Source: Pseudomonadota bacterium (GTDB lineage Bacteria > Myxococcota_A > Polyangia > Polyangiales > Polyangiaceae). Taken from it: DNA of 58,277 nucleotides. The notes under the pieces are model-generated. The model saw only the letters and a program-made list of their open reading frames with translations, had not been told where the DNA came from and did no database searches. Each line of letters starts with the position of its first letter. Positions within the stretch are counted from its first letter, which is position 1. Position numbers and translations under genes: made by a program. Shown here in pieces: positions 8,479 through 17,492 of this stretch. The DNA is taken from the NCBI GenBank assembly GCA_023431345.1, contig JAEYWK010000108.1, positions 1 through 58,277 on the forward strand, given 5' to 3'.

Positions 8479-11088
8479 TTAAGCTTTGACCCAGCGCTCG
8501 AGCGCCTCGAGCGCGGTCGCCACGTTGGGTTTCGCCTCGCCGAACTGCAGCCACGGATCGTCGATTTCAGCGGCGCGCACCGGCACGGTGACGATCGTGA
8601 AGCGTGACGGATCCAAGCCGGCGTGCAGCTCTTCCCACGCGAGCGGGGTCGACACCGTCGCGCCCGGGTGAGCGCGAACCGAATAGGGCGCGACGATGGT
8701 GCGTGAAGTACCGGTCTGACCGGTGTCGACGTAGACGCGGTCACCGCGCTTGTCGACCTTGCGCTCCATCGTCGCGATCTGTGGATGGCGCGCGGTGACG
8801 ATGCGACCGAGCAGCTCCACCAGCAGCTTGGCGGCCTCGAACGGGATGCCGGCGCCGAGCGGGATCAGCACGTGGAGCCCGCGCTGGCCCGACGTCTTCG
8901 GAAAGCCGGGTAGCCCCGCGTCGTCGAGCACCTCGCGCAGGGTGAGCCCGAGCCGCACCGCGTCGGCGAAGGGGCGCTCGCCCAGATCGAAATCGACGGT
9001 CAAAAAGTCGCAGGTACCGAGCGACTGCTCGCGACAGGCGAGCACGTGCAGCGGAATGCAGCCGAGGTTGGCGAGGTAGACGAGACCGTCCTCGTCGTCG
9101 ACGAGGAACACGTGCTTGGGGGAGCGGTCGACCTCCTCGGTGTCCGAGATGTCGAGGCGGCGCATCCAGCTCGGCGTGCCCTCGGGGACGTTCCACTGAT
9201 AGAAGCTCTTGCCGGCGATGCCGTCGGGATGACGTACGAGCACGAGCGGCCGTCCGCGCAGAAACGGCAGCATGCGCGGCGCGATGCTCGCGTAGTACGA
9301 GCAGAGGTCACCCTTGGTGTAGCCGGACTCTGGCCAGAAGAGCTTGTCGGGGTTGGTGACGCGGACGCGCCCGCTGCCGAGCGACACGTCGGCCGTCGGC
9401 TCCGGCTCGGCCGTCGGCGGGACGGGAGAGGCGTGGCAAGACTTCGGGTCCACGTCACGGCGCAAACCGAGGAAGACGGGCGCGCGCAGCCGCCCTTCCT
9501 CGGTGAAGCCGTGGTAGCGCACCTGCACCACGAGCTCGGGCTCGAGCCAGCGCGCCTGCTCGGTGCCCGGATCCGCCGGCGCCGCGCCCACGCCCGGGTA
9601 GCTCGCCTGCTCGAGGCCGGGCAGCTCTTGCAGCAGCGCTCGAATCGTCACGTCCGAAAGACCGCTCCCCACGCGGCCGCGGTACTGGAGGTCGCCGCGC
9701 TGGTAGGCGCCCAAGCACAGCGCGCCCAAGCTCTTGCGCGAGCCTTGCCCCGGAACGTAGCCGATCACGACGAAGTCGTCGTCACGCTCGCACTTGATCT
9801 TGACCCAGTCGGCGCTGCGCCGTGGCCCCGGACGGTACGGCGACAGCTTGCGCTTCGCGACCACGCCTTCGAGGCGCTCGCGACGGCACAGGTCGTAGAG
9901 CGCGGAGCCGTCGTCTTCGATGTGATCGAGCAGCCGGACCAGGCCGCGCCCGCGCACCAGCTGCGCGAGCAAGCGCTTGCGCTCGACGAGCGGCAAGGAA
10001 GTCAAGTCGCGCCCCGCCATGGCGAGCAAATCGAACGCCAAGTACACCACCGGCACCGCGGCGCGCGCCTGCTCGATGTCGAGCGGCTTCTGGGCGTGGA
10101 TGCGCGGCGCCAGCCGCTCGAAGCTCGGCTTGCCTTCGGCGTCGAAGGTCACGATCTCGCCGTCGATCAGCGCGTGTTCCGCCGGCAGGAGCGCCACCGC
10201 GCGCGCGATCTCGGCGTAGCTCGCGGTGGCGGCACGCCCGTTTCGGTAGCGCAGCGCGACTTGCGGACCGCGCTTCTCCGCCACGATGCGCACGCCGTCG
10301 AGCTTGAGCTCGTAGAGCCGCTCCGGGTCGCGGAGCGACGCTCCCTCCAGCGCGCACAGCATCGGGGTGAGGCCTTGCGCGCTGAGCGAGCTTTGCGGAG
10401 CCGCCTCAACCAGCGTCGAGAGCTCGGCCATCACCTCCGATTTGCGAAAATTCTCCTCCCCCGTCAGGCCCGACAGCACGCCGCGCGGCTCGCGCTCCAC
10501 CACGTCGACGTCGCTGGCGAAGGCGTCCGCCTTCTTGATCAGCAACCACTCCGAGCCCGTCCCTTCCGGCGTGCTCTTGCGCTTGCCGGTCTGAACCAGC
10601 GCGAAGGTGCCGCGCAGCTTGAAGCCGCTCAGCTCGAATTTGAGGTCGCCGCGCAGGAGCCCCTCCTCGGCTGAGGTCTCGAGGTAACGAATGCGCCCCG
10701 TATCCCAGACGATCATCGAGCCCGCGCCGTAGTTGCCCTCGGGGATGACGGCCTCGAAGTCGAGGTACTCGAGCGGGTGATTCTCGGTGTGCACGGCCAA
10801 GCGCTTGTCGAGGGGCCGCAAGCTCGGTCCACGCGGCACCGCGAAGCTCTGCAGGGTGCCCGCGCACTCGATGCGCAAGTCGTAGTGCTCGCGCCGCGCT
10901 TGGTGCAGGTGCACCACGAAGCGGCCCGCCCGCGTCGAGCGCGTGCTGCCCTTGCGTTCAGCACTGAACGGCTCGGTGGTGACGGTCGGATCGCGCTTGC
11001 TTCGATAACGCTCGAGCTCGTTCGGATCGCGACTCGCGCCGGTGGATGAGCCGCCCGACGGGCCAGACTTACCCGAACTTTTCTTCAA
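8479..11088 (-). CDS. ligD: ATP-dependent DNA ligase LigD (PE-Lig-Pol)
   Basis: 869 residues from TTG 11088, with a clean Shine-Dalgarno AAGGAG six bases upstream. The three NHEJ modules are in order: 3'-phosphoesterase (about 50-190, with HLHQARREHYDLRIE), ATP-dependent ligase with nucleotidyl Lys262 in KLDG (about 240-540), and primase-like polymerase (about 565-865), with TNPDKLFWPESGYTKGD and the metal-binding DFD in TVDFDLGER. The enzyme fills, trims and seals double-strand breaks held by Ku. Size and domain order match Pseudomonas-type LigD. It is divergent from ku, with start codons 28 bases apart. Confidence 0.97.
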   Translation of the reverse strand: MKKSSGKSGPSGGSSTGASRDPNELERYRSKRDPTVTTEPFSAERKGSTRSTRAGRFVVHLHQARREHYDLRIECAGTLQSFAVPRGPSLRPLDKRLAVHTENHPLEYLDFEAVIPEGNYGAGSMIVWDTGRIRYLETSAEEGLLRGDLKFELSGFKLRGTFALVQTGKRKSTPEGTGSEWLLIKKADAFASDVDVVEREPRGVLSGLTGEENFRKSEVMAELSTLVEAAPQSSLSAQGLTPMLCALEGASLRDPERLYELKLDGVRIVAEKRGPQVALRYRNGRAATASYAEIARAVALLPAEHALIDGEIVTFDAEGKPSFERLAPRIHAQKPLDIEQARAAVPVVYLAFDLLAMAGRDLTSLPLVERKRLLAQLVRGRGLVRLLDHIEDDGSALYDLCRRERLEGVVAKRKLSPYRPGPRRSADWVKIKCERDDDFVVIGYVPGQGSRKSLGALCLGAYQRGDLQYRGRVGSGLSDVTIRALLQELPGLEQASYPGVGAAPADPGTEQARWLEPELVVQVRYHGFTEEGRLRAPVFLGLRRDVDPKSCHASPVPPTAEPEPTADVSLGSGRVRVTNPDKLFWPESGYTKGDLCSYYASIAPRMLPFLRGRPLVLVRHPDGIAGKSFYQWNVPEGTPSWMRRLDISDTEEVDRSPKHVFLVDDEDGLVYLANLGCIPLHVLACREQSLGTCDFLTVDFDLGERPFADAVRLGLTLREVLDDAGLPGFPKTSGQRGLHVLIPLGAGIPFEAAKLLVELLGRIVTARHPQIATMERKVDKRGDRVYVDTGQTGTSRTIVAPYSVRAHPGATVSTPLAWEELHAGLDPSRFTIVTVPVRAAEIDDPWLQFGEAKPNVATALEALERWVKA

Positions 11089-11116
11089 GTCGCGCTCCTT
11101 CCGCTAGCATAGCGGA
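11089..11116. promoter_or_regulatory. Shared ligD/ku promoter region with palindromic operator candidate
   Basis: The whole region between the two start codons is 28 bases. It holds a perfect inverted repeat at 11101-11115: CCGCTA, spacer GCA, TAGCGG. The repeat contains a -10-like TAGCAT (11105-11110) six bases before ku ATG, and on the other strand TATGCT, with the ligD Shine-Dalgarno immediately after. A protein bound to the palindrome would cover both -10 elements and could switch the NHEJ pair together. Confidence 0.6.
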
Positions 11117-11986
11117 ATGCCCGCTCGCGCCGTGCTCTCCGGCACCATTTCGTTCGGTTTGGTCTCGATCCCGGTCAAATTCTTCACCGCGGCGTCGTCC
11201 GAGCAGGTGAGCTTCAACATGCTGCACAAGAAGTGCGGCGGTCGATTGAAGATGCAGTTTCACTGCCCGACCGACAACGAAATCGTCGAGCGCTCGGACA
11301 CGGTCAAGGGCTACGAGTACGCCAAGGGCCAGTACGTACAGTTCACGGAAGAGGAGCTGAAGGCCCTCGAGGCGGAGCGCGGCGGCTCGATCGAAATCAC
11401 CGAGTTCGTGCCCGTCACCAGCGTCGACCTGGCGCAGGTGGAGAAGAGCTACTACCTCGGCCCCGACAAGGGCGGCGACAAGGCCTACCGCCTACTCGGC
11501 GAGGCGATGAGCGCCAAAGGGCGCGTCGCGGTCGGGCGCTGGTCGGCGCGCGGTAAAGAGCAGGTCGTGCTCGTCCGCCCTTACGGCAAAGACGGCCTGA
11601 TCATCCACCAGCTGTTCTATTCGAACGAGGTGCGCGCTTTCAGCGAGATCGACACGGGCGCGACCTTCACCTTCAGCGACAAAGAGCGGGAGCTGGCCGA
11701 AAAGCTGATCGAAGAGCTGGGCGCCGACACGTTCGACGCCGCCAAATACACCGACTCGTTCAGCGAGCGCGTCAAAGCTGCCGTCGAGCAGAAGGTGGCC
11801 GGTCAAGAGATCACGATCGCACCCGAGGCCCCCAAAGCCCAGATCATCGATCTCTTCGAGGCGCTCAAGAAGAGCCTGGCCGACGTGCAAGAGAAGGGCG
11901 GCCCCCTCGCCGGCCCCAAGAAAGCCGAGCCCGTCGAAGAGGAGGCGCCGGTCGCCAAAAAGCCGCGCAAGAAGGCCGCCCGGTAG
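11117..11986 (+). CDS. ku: Non-homologous end-joining protein Ku
   Basis: 289 residues, typical of bacterial Ku. The N-terminal beta-barrel core is clear (GTISFGLVSIPVKFFTA, LHKKCGGRLK, KGYEYAKGQYV, and PYGKDGLIIHQLFY). The C-terminus is rich in Lys/Ala/Pro (KKPRKKAAR), the kind of basic tail used to contact DNA and LigD. Ku forms a homodimeric ring that loads on double-strand ends and recruits LigD, encoded divergently. The ATG is six bases from a -10-like hexamer, so the message may be leaderless. Confidence 0.97.
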   Translation: MPARAVLSGTISFGLVSIPVKFFTAASSEQVSFNMLHKKCGGRLKMQFHCPTDNEIVERSDTVKGYEYAKGQYVQFTEEELKALEAERGGSIEITEFVPVTSVDLAQVEKSYYLGPDKGGDKAYRLLGEAMSAKGRVAVGRWSARGKEQVVLVRPYGKDGLIIHQLFYSNEVRAFSEIDTGATFTFSDKERELAEKLIEELGADTFDAAKYTDSFSERVKAAVEQKVAGQEITIAPEAPKAQIIDLFEALKKSLADVQEKGGPLAGPKKAEPVEEEAPVAKKPRKKAAR

Positions 11987-12056
11987 GCCGCGGCTCTGCC
12001 GTTTGTTGGCCCGACAGGAGGTAGGGGCGTAGGTCTTGGGGCCGAAGGAGGCCCGC

Positions 12057-12515
12057 ATGAACCCTCGCCCCAAAACCTTGGTCGTCATCGAGTTCGGCGC
12101 CAGCTGGCCGCGCTGGCTCAACCCGACCGGAGAGGGCGGCGACCTGGTGGTCGTCGCGCAGCACTATGCGGGACCACCCAGCGACCTGATCACGCAGGTT
12201 GCGATGCGCGTCACGCGGCTGCAAGCGAGCGGCTGGCAGCTCACAGCGATGGTGCTCGTGTCGAACGGCCGCGCCGATGCCCCGACGGCGGCCGCCCGCT
12301 CGATCTTGTCGCGGGGGCTGCTCGCGCACCTGGCCGCCTCGGGCGGCGGCACCTTTACGTTGAGCGTGGATAGCTATTTGGGGCGGCGCGCCGAGCACCA
12401 CCTCAGCGCGCTCGCCGCCGCGCTCGCGCCGACGGCGCGCACCAGCCGCGTGGAGCTGCGCGTCGAGGCCAGCCACGGCGATACCGCCTCGCTACCGCCC
12501 GTGCTGAGCGCCTGA
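12057..12515 (+). CDS. Conserved-looking hypothetical protein, alpha/beta
   Basis: 152 residues from ATG 12057, fixed by a near-perfect ribosome site (AAGGAGG at 12045-12051, five bases upstream). The sequence alternates hydrophobic strands (TLVVIEFG, DLVVVAQ, LTAMVLVSNG, GTFTLSV) with amphipathic helices, like a small Rossmann-like or universal-stress-like domain, but no family motif is recognisable. It lies downstream of ku and upstream of mutS2, both DNA-maintenance genes; whether that matters is unknown. Confidence 0.7.
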   Translation: MNPRPKTLVVIEFGASWPRWLNPTGEGGDLVVVAQHYAGPPSDLITQVAMRVTRLQASGWQLTAMVLVSNGRADAPTAAARSILSRGLLAHLAASGGGTFTLSVDSYLGRRAEHHLSALAAALAPTARTSRVELRVEASHGDTASLPPVLSA

Positions 12516-12532
12516 GCGCCTGCGTCGCCGGC

Positions 12533-12567
12533 CTGACGGCGCCGGAAACTGTGCTATCCCGCGGCGC
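12533..12567 (+). promoter_or_regulatory. Predicted mutS2 promoter (leaderless)
   Basis: CTGACG (12533-12538) and TATCCC (12555-12560, within TGTGCTATCC) are 16 bases apart. The -10 ends seven bases before GTG 12568, so the transcript would start at or next to the start codon. Confidence 0.5.
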
Positions 12568-15000
12568 GTGAGCGCGCTCGCCCCGTCCGCCGTGGAAGGC
12601 TCGATCGAGCTGGATCCCGAGACGCGCGCCGCGCTCGAGTGGCCGCAGCTGCTCGAGGCGATCGGCAGCCTGTGCACGAGCAGCTCGGGCCGGGCCCTGG
12701 CTCTCGCGCTCGGGCCTACGGCCACGCTCGAGGCGGCGCTCGAGCGCAACCGCGTCGTCGCGGAGATGCTCGACGTCGATCGCCTTGGCCTCAGCCCTCC
12801 TCTGCGCGCGTTCCCCGACGTGGGGGAAGCTCTCGAGCGGGCCTGCCGCGGCGGCGTCGCGAGCGCCGTCGAGCTGTGGCAAGTGCGTGAGCTGCTCGAC
12901 GTGGCGCGCGGCTTGCGCATGTTCGCGCGCGGCCAGCGCGACGCCCGACCGTCGCTGTCGCGCACCATCGACAGCCCGAGCGAGCTCGACGGCCTGGAGG
13001 AAGACTTGGCGCAGGCGCTCACGCCCGACGGCAGCGTCGCGGACCGAGCTTCCCCCGAGCTCGCGCGGGCCCGGCAGCGGGCCCGCGAGCTGCAGAGCGA
13101 CATGAAGCGCCGCCTCGGCAAGCTGCTCGAGCGGCACGCCGACGTGGTGCAAGGTGACTACTACACCGAGCGTGAGGGCCGCTACGTGCTGCCCGTACGC
13201 GCAGACGCCCACCTGCGGGTACCCGGCATCGTGCTCGGCTCGAGCGCCTCGGGAGCGACGTTGTTCGTCGAGCCGGAGGAGCTGACGAGCCTCGGCAATC
13301 AACTGCGCATCGCGGAGGCGGAGGCGCTGCGCGAGGCCGCCAAGGTGCTGGCGCGGCTGTCCGGCTACTTGGCGAGCGACGCCGACCAAGTGCGGGCCGC
13401 CAAGCGCGCCTGCGAGGAGGCCGACCTGCTCGGCGCGCTCGCGCGCTTCGCCCGAAAGACCCGCGCCGACGTCGTCGTGGTTTCGTCCGACCCGGCGCTC
13501 GACTTGCGGGCGGCACGCCACCCCCTGCTGGCGCTGTCTGCCGACGCGGTCGTCGCCAGCGACATCGCGATCGAGGCGGAGCGCGCGCTCGTCATCTCGG
13601 GTCCGAACGCGGGCGGCAAAACGGTCGCGCTGAAGACGCTCGGCCTCGTGGCGTGGATGGCGCGCGCCGGCATCCCGCTGCCGATCGCGCCCGAGTCGAG
13701 CGTCGGCTGGTTCGACGTCGTGCTGGCGGACATCGGCGACGAGCAGAGCATCACGCGCTCGCTGTCGACCTTCAGCGCCCACGTCGAGCGGCTGCGGCGA
13801 CTGCATGAGCTAGCCGCCCGCGGCAGCCTGATTTTGCTGGATGAGCTGGCCTCCGGCACCGATCCCGAGGAAGGGGCGGCCCTCGCCGCCTCGATGCTGG
13901 AGGCGCTCACCGAGCGCGGCGCCGCCGTCGCGGTGACGACCCACTACGAGAAGCTGAAAGAGCTCGCCGCCCACGGCTCGCACCTGCAAAACGCCTCCGT
14001 CAGCTACGACTTCGTGCGCTTGGCGCCCACCTTCAAGCTCACGATGGGCGTGCCCGGCGCCTCGAGCGCGTTGACGGTCGCCACGCGCCACGGGCTGCCT
14101 TCGAGCATCGTCGAGCGCGCCAAGGCCCTCTTGCCGCAGCAATCGCACGAGCGCGAGCGCGCCGTCGAGCGTCTGGAGCGCGAGCGGCAGGCTCTCGAAG
14201 CTCAGCGCGAAGCGCTGCGGCGCGAGACCGAAGAGCTGCGTGAGCTGCGCGCGAGCGTCGAGGACGAGCAACAGAGCGCGCGACACGAGCTCGAGGCCGA
14301 GCTCGAACGCGAGACGCTCGCCCTGCGCGCCAATGTCTCGCGGGTGCGCGCGGAGCTGCTCGCAGCGCGCGAGCGGCTCAAGCGCGAAGCCATCGATCCG
14401 AAGGCGCTGCGCAGCATCGAGCGCGATCTCGGGCGCGCCGCGCAGCACGTCTCGCTCGGCGGCTCGCTGCTGCCGCGCCGGGAGCCGGAAATGCCCGCCG
14501 CGCCTGCCGCCCTCGCCCTCACCTACCAATCAGGCGACACCGTGCGCGTGAGGTCGACGGGGATGCTCGCCACCGTCCTCGAAGCCACTGAGCAAGCCGG
14601 CGCAGCTCGGCTTCGCGTGCAGGTCGGCGCCGTCAAGCTCGTGCTGCGCGCCGAAGACGTCGAGGCCGCCGTCGCGCCGCGAAAAACGCAGAACAAACCG
14701 CGCCCGCCGAGCAGCAAGCTCGTGCCGGCCGGCCTACCCAGCGGCGTGCGGACGAGCCTCAACACGCTCGACTTGCGGGGCGAACGGGTCGACGTGGCGC
14801 TCGACAAGGTCGATGCGTTCGTCGATCGCATGCTGAGCGTGGGTGAACCGCTCGGCTTCGTCTTACACGGGCACGGCACCGGCGCCTTGAAGTCCGCGGT
14901 GCGCTCACACCTGCGAGCTTCCAGCTGCATTGAACGCTCGGAGCCAGCCGAGCCCGACTCGGGCGGCGACGCTTTCACCATCTTCTGGCTCAAGTGCTAG
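12568..15000 (+). CDS. mutS2: MutS2 family ATPase with Smr domain
   Basis: 810 residues from GTG. It lacks the mismatch-recognition domain of MutS and shows the MutS2 order: core/lever helices (about 20-320), ABC ATPase with Walker A GPNAGGKT (about 345-352), LSTFSAH signature region and Walker B LILLDELASG (about 422-431), then a coiled-coil arm rich in E/R/L (about 520-630), and a C-terminal Smr nuclease-type domain (about 734-810) with LDLRGERVD and HGHGTG. MutS2 proteins act on branched DNA to suppress recombination and, in some bacteria, rescue collided ribosomes. The protein ends at Cys a few residues after the expected Smr end. Confidence 0.95.
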   Translation: MSALAPSAVEGSIELDPETRAALEWPQLLEAIGSLCTSSSGRALALALGPTATLEAALERNRVVAEMLDVDRLGLSPPLRAFPDVGEALERACRGGVASAVELWQVRELLDVARGLRMFARGQRDARPSLSRTIDSPSELDGLEEDLAQALTPDGSVADRASPELARARQRARELQSDMKRRLGKLLERHADVVQGDYYTEREGRYVLPVRADAHLRVPGIVLGSSASGATLFVEPEELTSLGNQLRIAEAEALREAAKVLARLSGYLASDADQVRAAKRACEEADLLGALARFARKTRADVVVVSSDPALDLRAARHPLLALSADAVVASDIAIEAERALVISGPNAGGKTVALKTLGLVAWMARAGIPLPIAPESSVGWFDVVLADIGDEQSITRSLSTFSAHVERLRRLHELAARGSLILLDELASGTDPEEGAALAASMLEALTERGAAVAVTTHYEKLKELAAHGSHLQNASVSYDFVRLAPTFKLTMGVPGASSALTVATRHGLPSSIVERAKALLPQQSHERERAVERLERERQALEAQREALRRETEELRELRASVEDEQQSARHELEAELERETLALRANVSRVRAELLAARERLKREAIDPKALRSIERDLGRAAQHVSLGGSLLPRREPEMPAAPAALALTYQSGDTVRVRSTGMLATVLEATEQAGAARLRVQVGAVKLVLRAEDVEAAVAPRKTQNKPRPPSSKLVPAGLPSGVRTSLNTLDLRGERVDVALDKVDAFVDRMLSVGEPLGFVLHGHGTGALKSAVRSHLRASSCIERSEPAEPDSGGDAFTIFWLKC

Positions 15001-15018
15001 CGTGGGCCCACCACAGCG

Positions 15019-17013
15019 ATGCCAGGCCCTGAATCCTCGAGCTCCCAGCAGCTCTCGACGGCGACGAAGGAGCTGGCCGAGCCGCCATCGCGCGCGCTCA
15101 AGTCGTCGCCCGCAGCCAGCGCTGCTCCTCCCGGTCACGGCAACGGCAGGGCAAACAACCGAACGTATCAGCTCAAGCTCGCGCTAGCCGCGCTCGGCGT
15201 GGTCTACGGCGACATCGGCACGAGCCCGCTCTACGCCATGCGCGAGTGCTTCCACGAAAGTCACGGGGTAGCGCTCACCGCCCCCAACGTGATGGGCGTG
15301 CTGTCGTTGATCTTCTGGTCGCTGACCCTCATCGTCTCCGTCAAGTACGTGGCTTACGTGCTGCGCGCCGACAACAAGGGGGAGGGCGGAATTTTGGCGC
15401 TGATGGCGCTCGCCAGCCAGGCGGTTCGCGGCAAGCCGATCTATCCCGTGCTGATCGCGCTCGGCGTGTTCGGCGCGGCCCTGCTCTATGGCGACGGCGT
15501 GATCACGCCCGCCATCTCCGTGCTGTCCGCGGTCGAAGGTCTGGCGATCGCCGCGCCGGGGCTCGGGCACGCGGTCATCCCCCTGACGATCGTGATCCTG
15601 ATCGGCCTGTTCGCGATGCAGCGCCACGGCACGAGCGGCCTCGGCGCCGTCTTCGGTCCGATCACGATGCTGTGGTTCGGCGCGCTGTTCTTGCTCGGTC
15701 TGTACCGCACGAGCGAGCACCCCAGCGTGCTCGCCGCGGTGAGCCCGCTGCACGCAGCCCGCTTCTTGGGTGAAAACGGCGGGCTTGGGCTGCTGGTGCT
15801 CGGCTCCGTCGTGCTCGTCGTCACGGGCGGTGAGGCGCTGTACGCCGACTTGGGTCACTTCGGGCGCAAGCCGATCCGGCTCGCCTGGTACGTCGTGGTG
15901 ATGCCGGCGCTGCTCATGAACTACTTCGGCCAAGGCGCGCTGCTCATCGCGGATCCGAAGGCGGTCGAGCACCCCTTCTTCCACATGGTGCCGAGCTTCG
16001 CGCTGTACCCGATGGTGGCCTTATCGACCGCCGCCGCCGTGATCGCCTCGCAAGCGCTGATAACCGGCGTCTTCTCGCTCACCTCGCAGGGCACCATGCT
16101 CGGCCTGCTCCCGCGCGTGAACATCAAGCACACGTCGGCGGACGAGCGCGGGCAGATCTACGTGCCCTTCGTCAACTGGGCGCTGATGCTCGGAGCGATC
16201 GGCTTGGTGCTCGGCTTCAGGAGCTCGAGCAACCTCGCGGCCGCCTACGGCGTCGCCGTCACGCTGACGATGATCATCACCAGCACCTTGGCGTATTTCC
16301 TCGTGCGCCACGTGTGGGGCTGGAGCGTGCTGAAGGCGGGCGCGGTGTCGCTGATCTTCCTCACGCCCGAGCTGTTCTTCATGGGCGCCAACGCGCCCAA
16401 GCTCGAGCACGGCGGGTGGTTTCCGCTCGTGGTCGCCGCCGGCATCTTCGTAGTGATGCTGAGCTGGAGGCGCGGGCGCGAGATCTTGGCGCAGCGCTTC
16501 CGTGAGCAACTGCTACCGCTGACCGACTTCTTCGATCTCATGCGCGTCGAGAGGCCCGCGCGTGTCCCCGGCACCGCCGTGTTCATGACCAGCTCCGGCG
16601 ACGGAACCCCGCCCGCGCTGCTGCACAACTTCATGCACAACCGCGTCGTGCACCAGCACATCGTGCTCTTGACGGTCACGACCAGTGAAGCGGCGCGCGT
16701 CGCGGAAGGCGAGCGCTGGCAGCTGCACGAGATGGAGAACGGCTTCTGCCGTCTCGTCGGTCGCTACGGCTTCATGGAGCAGCCCGACGCGCCGAAGCTG
16801 CTGCGAGACGCGCGCCTCATCGGCAGCGTCGAGCACGTCACCTTCTTTCTCGGCCGCGAGAACCTGATCGCCACCGCGCACCGGCAGCCCGACATGGCCA
16901 AGTGGCGAGTGGGCCTGTTCGCCTTCCTCACCCGTAACGCCCAGCCCGCTACCAAGTTCTTCAATATCCCCCCCGATCGCGTCTTCGAAATCGGCGCTCA
17001 AATCGAGCTCTGA
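15019..17013 (+). CDS. kup: Kup-type potassium uptake transporter
   Basis: 664 residues. After a poorly conserved Ser/Ala-rich N-terminus (about 50 residues) comes the family signature LGVVYGDIGTSPLYA, followed by about 12 membrane helices (about 55-465) including GDGVITPAISVLSAVEGL and GGEALYADLGHFGRKPI. A soluble C-terminal domain of about 170 residues completes the protein. Kup/KUP-HAK proteins import K+ with protons. It starts 18 bases after mutS2. A GCTAGCGT element overlaps the mutS2 stop and could serve as its own -10. Confidence 0.95.
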   Translation: MPGPESSSSQQLSTATKELAEPPSRALKSSPAASAAPPGHGNGRANNRTYQLKLALAALGVVYGDIGTSPLYAMRECFHESHGVALTAPNVMGVLSLIFWSLTLIVSVKYVAYVLRADNKGEGGILALMALASQAVRGKPIYPVLIALGVFGAALLYGDGVITPAISVLSAVEGLAIAAPGLGHAVIPLTIVILIGLFAMQRHGTSGLGAVFGPITMLWFGALFLLGLYRTSEHPSVLAAVSPLHAARFLGENGGLGLLVLGSVVLVVTGGEALYADLGHFGRKPIRLAWYVVVMPALLMNYFGQGALLIADPKAVEHPFFHMVPSFALYPMVALSTAAAVIASQALITGVFSLTSQGTMLGLLPRVNIKHTSADERGQIYVPFVNWALMLGAIGLVLGFRSSSNLAAAYGVAVTLTMIITSTLAYFLVRHVWGWSVLKAGAVSLIFLTPELFFMGANAPKLEHGGWFPLVVAAGIFVVMLSWRRGREILAQRFREQLLPLTDFFDLMRVERPARVPGTAVFMTSSGDGTPPALLHNFMHNRVVHQHIVLLTVTTSEAARVAEGERWQLHEMENGFCRLVGRYGFMEQPDAPKLLRDARLIGSVEHVTFFLGRENLIATAHRQPDMAKWRVGLFAFLTRNAQPATKFFNIPPDRVFEIGAQIEL

Positions 17014-17027
17014 TCGAAGGGCCCCCG

Positions 17028-17053
17028 CGCCCGCGAAAAAAATTCGCGTGGCG
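17028..17053 (+). terminator. Stem-loop downstream of kup
   Basis: Bases 17028-17037 pair with 17043-17053 (ten pairs, bulged T at 17049) around an all-A loop of five. It starts 15 bases after the kup stop. The stem is strong but no T-run follows on the plus strand, so it is a probable transcript-end structure rather than a proven intrinsic terminator. Confidence 0.45.
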
Positions 17054-17096
17054 GCCTTGCCAACTCGCCGCGACGTCTTACCCTCCATGCCTTCCC

Positions 17097-17321
17097 ATGA
17101 AGATGCACGACGTCGGCCCGGCCATCCCCCTCCTCATCGCGTTGGCCTTTCAGGGCTGGGTGACTTACCGCGTCGTGCGCAGCCGGGTGTTCGAGCGGGC
17201 CCAAAAGTTCAATCAAGCCAAGCTGATCTGGCTGCTCCCCGTGCTCGGCGCCATCATGGTGTTCTCGGTCCTCACCCAGGAAGAGCGGGCCGAGCGCGAA
17301 GGCCCCCAGCTCCGCCTCTGA
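17097..17321 (+). CDS. Small two-helix membrane protein
   Basis: 74 residues from ATG 17097. Two hydrophobic segments are visible (about 8-22 and 43-58), separated by a basic loop (RVVRSRVFERAQKFNQAK), and a charged C-terminus. The loop charge places both termini outside the cytoplasm. I know no named family; similar small proteins often accompany transporters. It lies between kup and hppA, so a role near membrane energetics is possible but unproven. Confidence 0.65.
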   Translation: MKMHDVGPAIPLLIALAFQGWVTYRVVRSRVFERAQKFNQAKLIWLLPVLGAIMVFSVLTQEERAEREGPQLRL

Positions 17322-17458
17322 CCACCAGCTGAGCCCTCGCGCCGTGGCAAATCTCGCCACCGCGTCTCAAGCCGAGCCGAGCTCTCCTCGAAGCCTGCGT
17401 TTCCGTCGTCTAGCTCCCGCGACGAAGTGGCCCGAAATTCGAGAGAAATCTCGATTAT

Positions 17459-17488
17459 TTGAGCCCGCTAGACCCCCCGTGCTAGTAG
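17459..17488 (+). promoter_or_regulatory. hppA: Candidate hppA promoter
   Basis: TTGAGC (17459-17464) and GCTAGTAG with TAGTAG at 17483-17488 are 18 bases apart, or 16 if GCTAGT is the -10. Transcription would begin near 17493-17495, at the foot of the first hairpin of the leader described next. Confidence 0.35.
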
Positions 17489-17492
17489 GGCC

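Noticed and set aside
9046..10674. Long open frame opposite ligD, and similar ones opposite mutS2 (12403-13806), the VWA genes (27802-29466) and MATE (40261-42372)
   Set aside because: They are antisense shadows in G+C-rich DNA with Arg/Ala/His-rich, pattern-free translations, and each lies opposite a recognisable gene.
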